Source: Candidatus Schekmanbacteria bacterium
Lineage (GTDB): Bacteria > CSSED10-310 > JACPHN01
Reading direction: 5' to 3'
Assembly: GCA_016188575.1 (NCBI GenBank)
Contig: JACPHN010000041.1
Coordinates: forward strand, 47,343-111,342
Length of the DNA: 64,000 bases
The position numbers and the translations under genes are program-made. Of this stretch, positions 55,685-64,000 are shown piece after piece (positions within the stretch are counted from its first letter, which is position 1; every line of letters begins with the position of its first letter). The notes beneath the pieces are model-generated. The model ran no database searches and had not been told where the DNA came from. It was given only the letters and a program-made list of their open reading frames with translations.

Positions 55685-57418
55685 ATGAAAGACTACATCC
55701 ATAGTGCCTTGCGCGAGGCGCATGCGCGCTGCCGCGAGCAGGGCCGGCTCAGCGCCGAGTGCCCGCCGTTTCTGGTGGAGGAATCGCGAAACCCAGAGCA
55801 CGGCGAGCTGTGCTCGAACATCGCGCTGGCCGCGGCAAAAGCCGAACGCAAGGCGCCCAGAATGATTGCCGATGCGCTGCTGGAGAACCTTCCGGACGCC
55901 GGACGAAGGTTCACGCGCGCCGACGTCGGTGGCGCCGGATTCATCAACTTTGTGCTCACTTCGACGAGCTGGCATGAGGAGCTGCGCCGCCTTCTTGCCG
56001 CGTCCGACCCCATCCTGAATACCTCGGCCCCATCGGGGAAGCGCATCCAGATCGAGTTCGTCAGCGCCAACCCCACGGGCCCCCTCAATGTCGTCAATGC
56101 TCGCGCCGCCTCGCTCGGCGACAGCCTTACGCGCATTCTCCGCGCTCTGGGCGAAACGGTGGATCGCGAGTTCTACATCAATGACGCAGGCCATCAGGTC
56201 AAGCTTCTCGGTGCCTCGGTCGAGGCTCGCGTCAGAACGCTTGCCGGGGAGCCGACCAGCGTCCCCGAAGGTGGATATCACGGCGAATATCTGCGCGATC
56301 TCGCCGCCGAGATCCTCGCGCGAGAGGGCCACGCCGCGTTGGAGCATGCGGATTCTGTCGAGCACTATCGAGACCTGGCGGTGCGTTTCATGGTCGCTCT
56401 TCACCGCCGCTCGCTCGAGCAGCTCGGGGTCACTTTCGAGCGCTGGTTCAGCGAGCGCGAGATGCACGAAGATGGGCGCGTCTGGGCGGCCCTGGAACGG
56501 CTGCGCGCGCTCGGGCATACCTACAGGACCGATGCCGCCAGCGCCGAGGACGACGATGCGGCGGGGGAAGCAGAAGGCCCGCCGCCGCCGACCGCCGCGG
56601 CCGGCAGCGCCGAGCTGCTGCGCACAACGGCATTCGGCGATGACAAGGACCGCGTCCTCGTCCGCTCCGACGGTCGTCCGACCTATTTCCTTGCTGACAT
56701 CGCCTACCATCTCGACAAGCTCAATCGCGGCTATGACCTGCTCCTGGACATCTGGGGACCTGACCACCACGGCCACATCGCACGCATGAAAGCGGCGCTC
56801 GCCGCCCTTGGCAAACCCGCAGACGCCTTCGACGTCCTGATTGCGCAACAGGTCAACCTGATTCAGAATGGCGAGCGACTAAAAATGTCCAAGCGGGCCG
56901 GCAAGTTCTTCGAGCTCGACGCCCTGGTCGGCGTGACAGGCGCCGACGCCGCGCGCTTCTTCTTCGTCAATCGCCGCTTCGACAGCCACCTCGATTTTGA
57001 CGTGGACCTGGCGACGTCGCAAACTCAGGACAACCCGGTGTACTACATTCAGTACGCTCACGCCCGCATCGCGAGCGTCTTCACCGTGTACGAGGAGCGG
57101 CAAGGTGCGCCGCTCGCTCTCGTCCCCACGCTCGGCGCTCTCGAACCGCTCGCCCTCCCGGAGGAGCTCGGTCTGATCCGCGCACTGGTCAGCTATCCGG
57201 ATACCGTCAAGGCGGCGGCCGCTGCCTACGAGCCCCACCGGATCGCCACGTTTCTGCACGAGCTCGCCACCAAGCTTCAGCAATACTACCAGCATCATCG
57301 GTTCATTGTCGAAGATGAGGCGCTCACGGCCGCGCGCCTGTACCTCGTGCGGGCTGTGCAGAACGTGCTGCGCCATGGCCTGGGGCTGCTCGGCGTCAGC
57401 GCTCCTGACCGGATGTAG
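55685..57418 (+). CDS. argS: Arginyl-tRNA synthetase
   Basis: The 577-residue product charges tRNA-Arg. It begins MKDYIHSALREAHARCREQG with ESRNPEHGELCSNIALAAAK. The class I active site has FVSANPTGPLNVVNARAASL (~residues 125-144), so the usual HIGH element (HVGH) is NVVN. FYINDAGHQVKLLGASVEAR follows, and the second signature is KMSKR at 400-404 with AGKFFELDALVGVTGADAAR. The end is the DALR anticodon-binding domain. Some ArgRS branches (seen in Acidobacteria and Gemmatimonadetes-like sequences) naturally have this changed first motif, so it is read as functional. The next gene starts directly after the stop. Confidence 0.93.
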   Translation: MKDYIHSALREAHARCREQGRLSAECPPFLVEESRNPEHGELCSNIALAAAKAERKAPRMIADALLENLPDAGRRFTRADVGGAGFINFVLTSTSWHEELRRLLAASDPILNTSAPSGKRIQIEFVSANPTGPLNVVNARAASLGDSLTRILRALGETVDREFYINDAGHQVKLLGASVEARVRTLAGEPTSVPEGGYHGEYLRDLAAEILAREGHAALEHADSVEHYRDLAVRFMVALHRRSLEQLGVTFERWFSEREMHEDGRVWAALERLRALGHTYRTDAASAEDDDAAGEAEGPPPPTAAAGSAELLRTTAFGDDKDRVLVRSDGRPTYFLADIAYHLDKLNRGYDLLLDIWGPDHHGHIARMKAALAALGKPADAFDVLIAQQVNLIQNGERLKMSKRAGKFFELDALVGVTGADAARFFFVNRRFDSHLDFDVDLATSQTQDNPVYYIQYAHARIASVFTVYEERQGAPLALVPTLGALEPLALPEELGLIRALVSYPDTVKAAAAAYEPHRIATFLHELATKLQQYYQHHRFIVEDEALTAARLYLVRAVQNVLRHGLGLLGVSAPDRM

Positions 57419-58468
57419 ATGAGCGCGCACGGCGAGACATTTGCCCGAGAGGTCTCGGTGGTAATCGCGGTCCGCAACGGGATGCCCATCCTACCGCGAT
57501 GCATCGATCATCTGCGCCAGCAGACGTGCCCGCCGCTGGAGATCATTGTCGTTGACGACGGCTCCTCTGACGACACGCCTGCCTTTCTCGAGCACCTGCA
57601 GAGCGAAGCCGGCAGGCCCGCGGTCATCTTTCTCCGCAACCCGGGAAAGGGTCCGTCCGCGGCGCGCAATGTGGGAATCGAGCGGGCCCGCGGCGAGCTC
57701 GTCGCGTTCACGGACGCCGACTGCCTACCCGCCGCCGACTGGTTGCAGCGGCTGTGCGAAACCTACGCTTTGCATGCCCACGAGAAGACCGCCGGCGTCG
57801 GGGGTGGGCAGATCTCGCCACCGGACGAGTGCGAGTTCGGCCGCACGGTTCAGGTTTTTCTGGTCGCGGTGGGTTTCCTCGCGGACTACGCGCGCGAGGT
57901 CGCCAGCGGTTCCGTGCGCGAGGTACCTCACAATCCCTCCTGCAACTCGCTATACCGCCGCGACGCGCTGCTGGAGGAGCAAGGTTTTCTCCCCGGGCTG
58001 TTTCCGGGCGAAGACACCGATCTCGATCGGCGCCTGGCGCAACAGGGCTGGCACCTGTATTTTCAGCCACGGGCTCTGGTCGCTCACTACCGGCCGCGCG
58101 ACGTGACGGCCTTGCGCCGGATGATGCGGCGCTACGGTTGGGCCCAGGCGGTGCTCGTGCGACTGCATGGGCCCTTCCGCCTGCTCCATGCCGTTCCGGC
58201 CATCATGCTTGCGATAATCGCCTTTGTGCTCATGGGGGGAGCGAGAATTCCGGTCCGTCTCCTGTATGTCGCTGGCCTGTCGCTGCTCGGAGCCTGTGCC
58301 CTGTTTGCCGCGCGCAAGGTGCCCGTGCCCGCCTGGCCGCGCTTCCTGTGGCTGCTCATGATCACTCTCTACGAGTGGCACCGCGGCTTTTTCGCCGAGC
58401 TGCTCGCCCCTACTGGGCCGCGCACTGGAGCGCGGAACGTCGAAACCGAGATTGGGAATGGAACTTGA
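57419..58468 (+). CDS. Glycosyltransferase family 2, membrane-associated
   Basis: The 349-residue product has a GT-A domain: VSVVIAVRNGMPILPRCIDH, EIIVVDDGSSDDTPAFLEHL, FLRNPGKGPSAARNVGIERA, FTDADCLPAADWLQRL. The DAD is the metal-binding DXD and GEDTDLDRRL supplies the base and acceptor region. Two or three C-terminal helices (AVPAIMLAIIAFVLMGGARI, LLYVAGLSLLGACALFAA) anchor it. It starts immediately at the argS stop and overlaps the next gene. It probably builds a cell-surface polysaccharide or glycolipid; the sugar is not predictable. Confidence 0.9.
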   Translation: MSAHGETFAREVSVVIAVRNGMPILPRCIDHLRQQTCPPLEIIVVDDGSSDDTPAFLEHLQSEAGRPAVIFLRNPGKGPSAARNVGIERARGELVAFTDADCLPAADWLQRLCETYALHAHEKTAGVGGGQISPPDECEFGRTVQVFLVAVGFLADYAREVASGSVREVPHNPSCNSLYRRDALLEEQGFLPGLFPGEDTDLDRRLAQQGWHLYFQPRALVAHYRPRDVTALRRMMRRYGWAQAVLVRLHGPFRLLHAVPAIMLAIIAFVLMGGARIPVRLLYVAGLSLLGACALFAARKVPVPAWPRFLWLLMITLYEWHRGFFAELLAPTGPRTGARNVETEIGNGT

Positions 58469-59786
58469 CGACCTGACGGTTGCGGAGGCCGACAGCCCGA
58501 CCTATCGGCTCTCGGGCAGCGACGCGCCCGCCGGCGTGTATTTCGTGCAGGGATCGAAAAACACCGCGCTACCGGCCATCGCCGCGGCCTTGCTGCCGGA
58601 AAAAGGCGCCACCATTCTGCGCAACGTGCCGCCGCTGAACGACGTGGTACTGGCGCTGCGCATCGCGCGCGTGCTGGGAGCGCGAGTCGACTACTACCCC
58701 GCCGAGCAGATTGCCGTCATCGACGCAGCCAACCTGCACAGTGCCCCGGTGCCAGCCGCGCTCACCAGCCGGTTGCGAGCCTCCGTGCTTTTCCTCGCCC
58801 CTCTACTCGCGCGGCTCGGCGAGGCGCACATCGACACGATCGGCGGCTGCTCGCTCGGCGACCGGGGCGTTGATTTCCACTACCGGGGCTTCGTGCGGAT
58901 GGGAGCCGTTCAGGAGCCGGACCTGGCGCTGAAGCTGACGGAGCGGCGGCTCCGGGGTGCGACGACCTACCTCGACGTCCCCAGCCACACCGGCACCGAG
59001 AATCTCATGATGGCCGCCGCGGTGGCCGAGGGCACAACGATCATCGAGAACGCCGGCTGCGATCCAGAAATCGCCGATTTTGCCGAGATGCTGCGGCGCA
59101 TGGGCGCCCACATCCACGGAACCGGCTCACGCACCGTGCGCGTGGAAGGCGTTACTGCCCTGCGGCCCACCGAGTATACGATTCCGCCGGATCGCCTGGA
59201 CGCCGGGTTCGCGGCCGCCCTGGCGACGATTCGACCCGATGCCGAGATTGCGATCATCGGCTTCGAGCTTGACCGCCTCCGCCTCGTCGCCGAAAAGCTC
59301 AGCCAGATGGGCGCTCATTTCCACGTCAATGGCCAGATTACGATGGTCTCGCGGCGCGGAAAGCTGCGGCCGATCAACATTGTCACGCACCCCTACCCGG
59401 GCTTTGCTACCGACTTGCAGCCCGCGGTCATGGCGTTGGCCTGCATCGCGGAGGGCACGAGCTACATCCGGGAAGAAGTGTTCAGCGACCGCTTCAGCCA
59501 CTCGGAAGAGCTCGGCAAGATGGGCGCCGAGATCTCGATCGAGCAAGGCAATAGACTCGCCGTCGTGCACGGCGTCGCGCGGCTCGTAGGCGCTCACGTC
59601 ACCGCGCACAACATTCGCGCCGGAATCGCAACGCTGCTCGCCGCCACCGCCGCCGAGGGCGAAACGGTCATCGACAACGCGTATCAGATCGAGCGGGGTC
59701 ACGTCGATCTGCCCAGAAGGCTTGCGGGGCTGGGCGTCAACCTTCGTCGCGAGCTCCCGAACGTACAATCGGAACCGCATGTCTGA
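58458..59786 (+). CDS. murA: UDP-N-acetylglucosamine 1-carboxyvinyltransferase (MurA-type)
   Basis: The product has 442 residues from ATG 58458, with an 11-nt overlap with the glycosyltransferase gene. MurA attaches enolpyruvate from PEP to UDP-GlcNAc, the first step of peptidoglycan building. The substrate Lys-Asn is in VQGSKNTALPAIAA, and the PEP-binding Cys is at 131 in TIGGCSLGDRGVDFHYRG, where E. coli has GGCTIGARPVDLH. Later parts match (GTENLMMAAAVAEGTTIIENAGCDPEIADFAEMLRRMGA; THPYPGFATDLQPAVMALAC; EEVFSDRFSHSEELGKMGAE). The sequence is somewhat divergent and lies between two glycosyltransferases, so it could be a second copy with a special role. Confidence 0.9.
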   Translation: MELDDLTVAEADSPTYRLSGSDAPAGVYFVQGSKNTALPAIAAALLPEKGATILRNVPPLNDVVLALRIARVLGARVDYYPAEQIAVIDAANLHSAPVPAALTSRLRASVLFLAPLLARLGEAHIDTIGGCSLGDRGVDFHYRGFVRMGAVQEPDLALKLTERRLRGATTYLDVPSHTGTENLMMAAAVAEGTTIIENAGCDPEIADFAEMLRRMGAHIHGTGSRTVRVEGVTALRPTEYTIPPDRLDAGFAAALATIRPDAEIAIIGFELDRLRLVAEKLSQMGAHFHVNGQITMVSRRGKLRPINIVTHPYPGFATDLQPAVMALACIAEGTSYIREEVFSDRFSHSEELGKMGAEISIEQGNRLAVVHGVARLVGAHVTAHNIRAGIATLLAATAAEGETVIDNAYQIERGHVDLPRRLAGLGVNLRRELPNVQSEPHV

Positions 59787-60918
59787 TCAGCAAGGAGCGG
59801 TCTCGGAACCCGGCCTGAATCCACCGGAGGTGCGACTGCAAGCTGCGGGGAAAGTGCATCACGAAGACCGCCGACCTCACCTCCCCCCGCAAGCGGGGAG
59901 CGGGACGGAGAGGGGCATTCCACCTGATCTCACGCCGCAAGTGGGGGGAGAGACCGAGGCGGGAGCTGTCGCGGCGACGTCGAACAGGCGGTGGATTCCG
60001 GGCGAGGAAGTCCATTGCGTTATTTGCACGTTCAACCGCCGCGACGACGTCTTGCGGTGCGTGGCGTCGGCGCTCGATCAATCCTACCCGCGCACACGCG
60101 TCGTCGTTGTCGATAACGGCTCGACGGATGGCTCGGCCGACGCCTTGCTGGCGCGATTTGGCGATCGCATTACCGTGCTGGAGAATCGAGAGAATCTGGG
60201 CGGTGCGGGCGGCTTCAACACCGGCGTGCGGTGGTCCTGCGCTCGCGGGGCGGTGCTCGTGCACCTCCTGGACAGTGACGTCGTGCTGCATCGCGACTGC
60301 GTCGCCGAGCTCGTCAGGGCGCTTGGCGAGAGCCCGGCGGCGGGAGCGGCCGGGTCCAAGTCCTACTTCTGGAGTGACAAGGAGCGTCTGTGGTGTGCCG
60401 GCGCCGTCTACCGCCGGATGTTCAACTACACGTTTCACATCGGATACGGAAAACGCGATGGCGCAGCGTTCAACAGCGCCGGGGTAGTCCCCTACATGCC
60501 CGCCTGCTCGCTGATGGTCAAGCGCGAGGTCATCGACCGCGTGGGGCTCATGGACGACGCGCTCTTTCTCTACCAGGATGACGTCGACTGGTGCCTACGC
60601 ATGAGCGGAGCGGGTTACGACGTACGCTACGTGCCGTCGTCGGTCGTGTGGCACGACGTCTCGCCCCGTGCGGACGCGATCACGCCGCTTGGCATGTACT
60701 ACGCCAGCCGCAATCTGCTGGTGCTGTTTTCGCGCTATCGGCGCTCACGCCTCGAATACGCCGCGATGTGGCCCGCATTTCTGGCGCGACGGTCTGGCGC
60801 TGCGCTGATCGCGTCACGAAAGGGGCGCGCCGGCGCCCGCCGGCTGCTCCGCTCGCTCGCCTACGCGGTCGTCGACTTTGCAGCGGGGCGGCTCGGAAAG
60901 ACGCCGCGAGTCCTTTAG
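59779..60918 (+). CDS. Glycosyltransferase family 2 (rhamnosyltransferase-like) with repeat-derived N-terminal extension
   Basis: The product has 379 residues from ATG 59779, overlapping the murA stop by 8 nt. The catalytic domain starts only at about residue 77: VHCVICTFNRRDDVLRCVAS, VVVVDNGSTDGSADALLARF, NLGGAGGFNTGVRWS, LLDSDVVLHRDCVAELVRAL, and GLMDDALFLYQDDVDWCLRM. It is the GlfT2/WbbL-like style of single-domain transferase. The first ~75 residues are Pro/Gly/Glu-rich and overlap DNA that looks like an intergenic palindromic repeat (59873-59960). The true start could be downstream, but no site supports that. The gene closes the pgsA-to-GT run. Confidence 0.82.
   Translation: MSDQQGAVSEPGLNPPEVRLQAAGKVHHEDRRPHLPPQAGSGTERGIPPDLTPQVGGETEAGAVAATSNRRWIPGEEVHCVICTFNRRDDVLRCVASALDQSYPRTRVVVVDNGSTDGSADALLARFGDRITVLENRENLGGAGGFNTGVRWSCARGAVLVHLLDSDVVLHRDCVAELVRALGESPAAGAAGSKSYFWSDKERLWCAGAVYRRMFNYTFHIGYGKRDGAAFNSAGVVPYMPACSLMVKREVIDRVGLMDDALFLYQDDVDWCLRMSGAGYDVRYVPSSVVWHDVSPRADAITPLGMYYASRNLLVLFSRYRRSRLEYAAMWPAFLARRSGAALIASRKGRAGARRLLRSLAYAVVDFAAGRLGKTPRVL
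59873..59960. repeat. Palindromic GC-rich repeats inside the glycosyltransferase reading frame
   Basis: Two imperfect copies occur: CTCACCTCCCCCCGCAAGCG with GGGGAGCGGGACGGAG, and CTCACGCCGCAAGTGGGGGGAGAGACCG. The first contains the CCCCGC-AA-GCGGGG hairpin. Such units are normally intergenic in GC-rich bacteria; here they are read in frame as PHLPPQAGSGTE and DLTPQVGGETE. Confidence 0.55.
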
Positions 60919-60921
60919 GGT

Positions 60922-60941
60922 CCGTCCCGGTTACCGGACGG
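60922..60941 (+). terminator. Hairpin between convergent genes
   Basis: CCGTCCCGG (60922-60930) pairs with CCGGACGG (60934-60941) with one bulge and a TTA loop, three bases after the glycosyltransferase stop. No T run follows. It may act for both converging units. Confidence 0.4.
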
Positions 60942-60991
60942 GCTTCGCCGCCGCGCCGGCCCGGCGCGCGCGGCGGCGGCAATAGCGATTC

Positions 60992-61585
60992 CTATGGCCA
61001 GCGCGTAATGTAGACGTTGGAGCGCTCCGCCACACTGCGCTCGCCGAGGCGTGCCAGCCCCGAAACGATGAATCCGAGCTGCTCGCCCGACTTCGGCTTC
61101 CAGGTATCCAGAGGCGCCACCTTGATGTGATTCCCCTGAACCGTGGACATCGGCTTGCACATGGATCCCGCCCTCATCCATTCGAAGGTCGCCGCATACC
61201 AGGTGCCGCCGAGATTGACGACTACCCAGGAGTTGACGTTTACGCCATTGACTGTCGGCCACACATTAGACTTGTTGTGATTGAGGCAGATATTCCCGGC
61301 ACCGTCGAAGGAGACCGTCATGGTCGCGGTTTCCGCCCAGCCGCTGATGTTGGCATCGCGCGGCTCGCTGAACACGGCGGTGTTGAGGTCAATGGCACCA
61401 CCTTCCGGCGTGGGCGTCGCGGTGGGGGTGGGAGAAGCAGTGGCGGTTGGCGTTGGCGTCGGAGTCGCTGTGGGCTTGGGATCGTCGTCGCTGTCGAACC
61501 AGTCGCAACTGGTGGAACCGACGCTCAGAAGAGCGCCCAGCAGCACGAACAAGGCCAAGGCGGGCAAGGGAGAGAAGCGGCTCAT
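60992..61585 (-). CDS. Lipoprotein with Pro-Thr linker and the domain shared with the 35418 protein
   Basis: The 197-residue product from ATG 61585 has a lipobox with Cys 27 (LSVGSTSCDWFDSDDD), then a Thr-Pro linker (~36-62). A ~130-residue domain follows: NICLNHNKSNVWPTVNGVNV, TWYAATFEWMRAGSMCKP, NHIKVAPLDTWKPKSGEQLG, FIVSGLARLG, and AERSNVYITRWP. It matches the end of the protein at 35418-36632 along its whole length but lacks most of that copy's Cys residues. Here the domain is held by a lipid anchor instead of a membrane hairpin. Function is unknown; a wall or glycan-binding role is a guess. Confidence 0.75.
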   Translation of the reverse strand: MSRFSPLPALALFVLLGALLSVGSTSCDWFDSDDDPKPTATPTPTPTATASPTPTATPTPEGGAIDLNTAVFSEPRDANISGWAETATMTVSFDGAGNICLNHNKSNVWPTVNGVNVNSWVVVNLGGTWYAATFEWMRAGSMCKPMSTVQGNHIKVAPLDTWKPKSGEQLGFIVSGLARLGERSVAERSNVYITRWP

Positions 61586-61695
61586 CAAAGAGGGACCTCA
61601 GAGTGGGGGGGTTGGACAGCCGACCAAGCGGCATCGAGACAGTGGAGATAGCAGCATAGCCGGGATGAGGGGCTGCAGCAAGCCATGACGCCTTC

Positions 61696-61910
61696 CTAAA
61701 TCCACCGGCCCGCGGGCGACTTTGCTCGGTTGCGTCCAGCTTGTGCCAAACGCATCCCTGGGACACGCCTGTGAGGGGTAGCCAGACGTTATGGTGGAGG
61801 ATCTCTGCTGGTTTTTCATGCTTTTTCGCGTCGCGGTGTGCCTGATGAGGCGCGCCGCGCACACCTGTCCGTCCCCAGCCTCGCCGGAGTTGCCGTGGAT
61901 TTCGTCCCTC
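61696..61910 (-). repeat. ~220-bp repeat, copy B (inverted relative to 28648-28870)
   Basis: Read leftward from 61910, the sequence starts GAGGGACGAAATCCACGGCA and ends near GGTGGATTTAGG at 61696. It matches copy A with scattered differences and a few small gaps. Here no transposase remnant adjoins it. It lies between the decayed lipoprotein-like gene and the lipoprotein gene at 60992. Confidence 0.8.
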
Positions 61911-62102
61911 TGATCGGAAACTCGAGTTGCGAGGTCGTCCGTTTCATCCGGCGCGGGTCGGCGGTGCTGGTGTGGAACTGAGGGGGACGGAACCCTAGAT
62001 TACCGCTCAGCGATCGCGTCGATTGCTTGGGGCCGGCCGGCCAAGCCAGCGCGCGGTTCACGACGAGAGGCCGGTCAGGCGGCGCCGAGAATCACCTGCT
62101 GC
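61911..62102. other. Spacer between the repeat and the decayed paralogue, nothing recognised
   Basis: This 192-nt stretch occupies the place where copy A has 339 nt with a transposase remnant. Apart from a short leftward frame ending MKRTTSQLEFPI before the repeat, no feature is visible. Confidence 0.4.
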
Positions 62103-62931
62103 TCATGGTTGCGTCGCCGTGGGCGCCTCGGTCGGCTTTTCCCGGGCCAGGACGCGCGGGAGCCATTCGCGTATCTTCTCCCCAAGGCCGACGCGGTCCG
62201 CGAGGGGCATCCGCGACTCGATCTCCCGAGCGAGCGCTTCCAAGTCGACCTCGTCGCTCATGAAGAGCTTTCGGTCGACGATAACGAGCTGCTGGTACAA
62301 GGCCCGCATCTTCAGAATGGGCACGCGTTCGGTCACCGCGGCGAAATGCACCCTTCGAGGTGTAGCCCTGAATGAGCCTCGCGACCTCCGGACGGCTCCA
62401 GATCTCCATCACCGGCCGCTCGCTTTCCGGGAGCGGCGCCACAGTGACCCGGACGGCGTTGGAATGGAAGCTCTCCGCATCGCCTGATCGCGCCTTCACG
62501 AAATACGTGCCGGGGCCGGGAAAGACCAGGTCATTCACGTAGCCGTCTTGTCGCTCGAGATCCTCCCTGACTGCACCTTTTAGATACAACCCGATCTCCT
62601 TCCATAAGGCGCTTCCGGGAAGCATCGCGTGTTTTTCCATGGTATCCCCCCACATTCGCCAATTGACACAACGAGAATACTTACTGCCGTCAACAGAGCA
62701 TAGTAATATGGAGTTGCCAATGATGCTCGGGTAAATATGGATGGTTACCACTGAGGTGTTATGAATAGATATAAAAAAGCGCGCTGGTTCTCCAAAGGTG
62801 ATGGTGTCATCCTGGCACTCGAGATTGAATCGTATTGCATCTGGAATCGGCTCTCCGTGCGCCACGGCCCAGCCCATCGATACCATCAGCAGACATCCGC
62901 AGACCTCTGAGACCGATAACCGGCCAACCAT
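62103..62931 (-). pseudogene. Decayed paralogue of the lipoprotein-like gene at 27334
   Basis: The first ~195 codons from ATG 62931 match the gene at 27334 closely (MVGRLSVSEVCGCLLMVSMG; FGEPARFFISIHNTSVVTIH; DGYVNDLVFPGPGTYFVKAR; EIWSRPEVARLIQGYTSK). After IQGYTSKG, about 55 codons are missing and the frame shifts. The C-terminal part then continues in another frame as VHFAAVTERVPILKMRALYQ to REKPTEAPTATQP, ending at 62103. The lipobox Cys of the other copy is Trp here (MVSMGWAV). The original frame reads on as Arg-rich nonsense to 62092. Part of it is AT-rich, as in copy A. Confidence 0.85.
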
Positions 62932-62932
62932 T

Positions 62933-64000
62933 TCAATTCCTCCCGTAGAGATCGACTGACACGATTTTCCTCAGACCAACGCCGCTGAATTGCAGCGCGT
63001 CGAGCTCCGCCTGCGTGTCCGCCGTAGCGATGGCGACATAGCTCATCAGCGGGCCATCGCTCCGGTTGTCTTCCAGGTCGAAGTGGTGAGCGATTTCGTG
63101 AACGGCCACCAATGCCCAGTAGTCGGCTTCGGAGGTGGTGCCTCCTGCCGAGGAGCCCCCGAATCCGTCGCGCACCGTCTCGCGGTACACGAGAGCGTAT
63201 TGGCGGTTGGCCACTCGCCCGCCGATCCCATTCCGGGCTATCTCTGTGTAGGGATCGTTGTCTTCGTCCACTCGCCCCTGATAGGCCCCCAGGATGTAGG
63301 AGACCCAGAAATCCGGGGAAGAGCCGGCCTGCTTGTTCGCCCCTACCAGATCGCCTATTTCCGTCGTCTCATTCTCGTCCGTCCCCAGCGTCCCGACGTT
63401 CAGCTTGAACGCCACGGCGGCGTCATCGACGGACGCGGTGCTGTCGGAGGCGAGGTCGGTCTTGGTGGTGTCGACGCGCACGCAGGCGAACAGGAACCGC
63501 GACGCCATCAGGCTGAGGTCGGGGATCATGTCCGTTGCGGTGACCGCATGCGCCACGTCGTCGTCGACCAGGTCGCGGAAGGTATCGGCCGTCGCCGGCA
63601 CCGGATAGTGCACCACGATCCGCGAGCCGGGTCCGGTCGTATTGAACGTCACCGTGTCGGTCGCGAGAAGAGTCTCGCCTGCGTAGAGCGCGATCGCGCC
63701 GCCCGAGAACTGATCGGTGCCACCAGGTGGATGGATCTCGACGCCGATGGTCATCGTCAAGTCGGCCTTCTCCGTGATCGCGCCCGCCGGGATCCGGCTC
63801 GGGCCCGGCTCCTGGGTAAGAACCGGTTCCGCCATGGTGTCCCGCTCCACGTACAGCGATCGCCACACGGTCAGCGTCGGGGTGCGGAAGGCCTCGCCCA
63901 CCGGCGCCCCGGTCTCCGCGACCACCAGCGTCACCCCGTCGGCCGCGAAGCCGATTCCTGCGACGTACTCCTGGCTGGTGTGCGCCACCACCGCGAAATT
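62933..64000 (-). CDS. Large secreted metallopeptidase, C-terminal part (paralogue of 26054-27332), cut by the window end
   Basis: The frame is open to the window edge; the last bases encode NFAVVAHTSQEY, identical in pattern to the copy at 26.2 kb, so the gene starts beyond 64000. About 355 residues are seen: the LTVWRSLYVERDTM module, beta regions, then the protease motif VAVHEIAHHFDLEDNRSDGP, and the end LQFSGVGLRKIVSVDLYGRN. The motif is HExxH, with Asp where the Gly of the other copy stands. It is followed after one base by the decayed lipoprotein-like gene, the same order as in copy A. This copy has no frameshift in the visible part. Confidence 0.8.
   Translation of the reverse strand, partial: NFAVVAHTSQEYVAGIGFAADGVTLVVAETGAPVGEAFRTPTLTVWRSLYVERDTMAEPVLTQEPGPSRIPAGAITEKADLTMTIGVEIHPPGGTDQFSGGAIALYAGETLLATDTVTFNTTGPGSRIVVHYPVPATADTFRDLVDDDVAHAVTATDMIPDLSLMASRFLFACVRVDTTKTDLASDSTASVDDAAVAFKLNVGTLGTDENETTEIGDLVGANKQAGSSPDFWVSYILGAYQGRVDEDNDPYTEIARNGIGGRVANRQYALVYRETVRDGFGGSSAGGTTSEADYWALVAVHEIAHHFDLEDNRSDGPLMSYVAIATADTQAELDALQFSGVGLRKIVSVDLYGRN

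Noticed and set aside
55685-57418. argS as a pseudogene because HIGH is missing
   Set aside because: The frame is full length, other motifs are intact, and an NVV-type first motif is shared by a known branch of ArgRS.

Overview
The window is GC-rich, densely packed chromosomal DNA from a Gram-negative bacterium. Lipoprotein and periplasmic signals, RND efflux, lytic transglycosylase, L,D-transpeptidase and MurA all point to a diderm envelope. DUF4911, DUF4388, a DUF4388-linked L,D-transpeptidase, HDOD and CheD proteins, and many Pro-Thr-linked secreted proteins suggest a former deltaproteobacterial-type lineage (Myxococcota, Desulfobacterota or Binatota style). That placement is an inference from gene content, because no rRNA or other taxonomic marker is present. 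No tRNA, rRNA or CRISPR array was recognised.

Layout. 1-6510 is an RND efflux operon: the end of a membrane fusion protein and two RND pumps, all joined by GTGA overlaps. 6665-8733 holds an RDD protein, a kinase N-lobe remnant, a Uma2 nuclease and a PIN-toxin remnant. 8752-15812 is a secreted/signalling block: a beta-helix lipoprotein, a membrane-hairpin metzincin protease, then an ECF sigma factor, its anti-sigma factor and a caspase-like protease, the last three translationally coupled. 15895-21563 has a PilJ-type hybrid histidine kinase, a PhnD-like binding protein and a TPR protein. 21564-29414 is an accessory island with transposase remnants, a very large secreted metallopeptidase gene carrying a (TC)13 tract at its start and a second frameshift, and a lipoprotein. 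29665-34793 carries a GGDEF-histidine kinase, apt and an M48 protease. 35418-37943 has a secreted protein with a transmembrane hairpin and an SGNH hydrolase. 37978-49412 is mostly housekeeping or envelope: secA, a lytic transglycosylase/DUF4911/HDOD/cheD operon read leftward, and an L,D-transpeptidase downstream of an aminotransferase. 50750-60918 is a rightward run of pgsA, nfeD, slipin, a NYN protein, argS, a glycosyltransferase, a murA-type gene and a second glycosyltransferase. 60992-64000 is a second accessory patch containing an inverted, partly decayed copy of the island unit at about 26-29 kb.

The most unusual theme is a set of three proteins (starting at 10449, 22761 and 35418) in which a fibronectin-III-like beta-sandwich appears to be split by a pair of transmembrane helices. 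Each also has Pro-Thr linkers and C-terminal extracytoplasmic domains; two of the three carry HExxH metallopeptidase motifs. One sits 14 nt upstream of the sigma/anti-sigma/caspase operon. A second appears to be controlled by, or broken at, a dinucleotide tract. A domain at the end of the third recurs in a lipoprotein at 60992-61585. Together they look like a lineage-specific family of anchored surface or periplasmic proteases and binding proteins.
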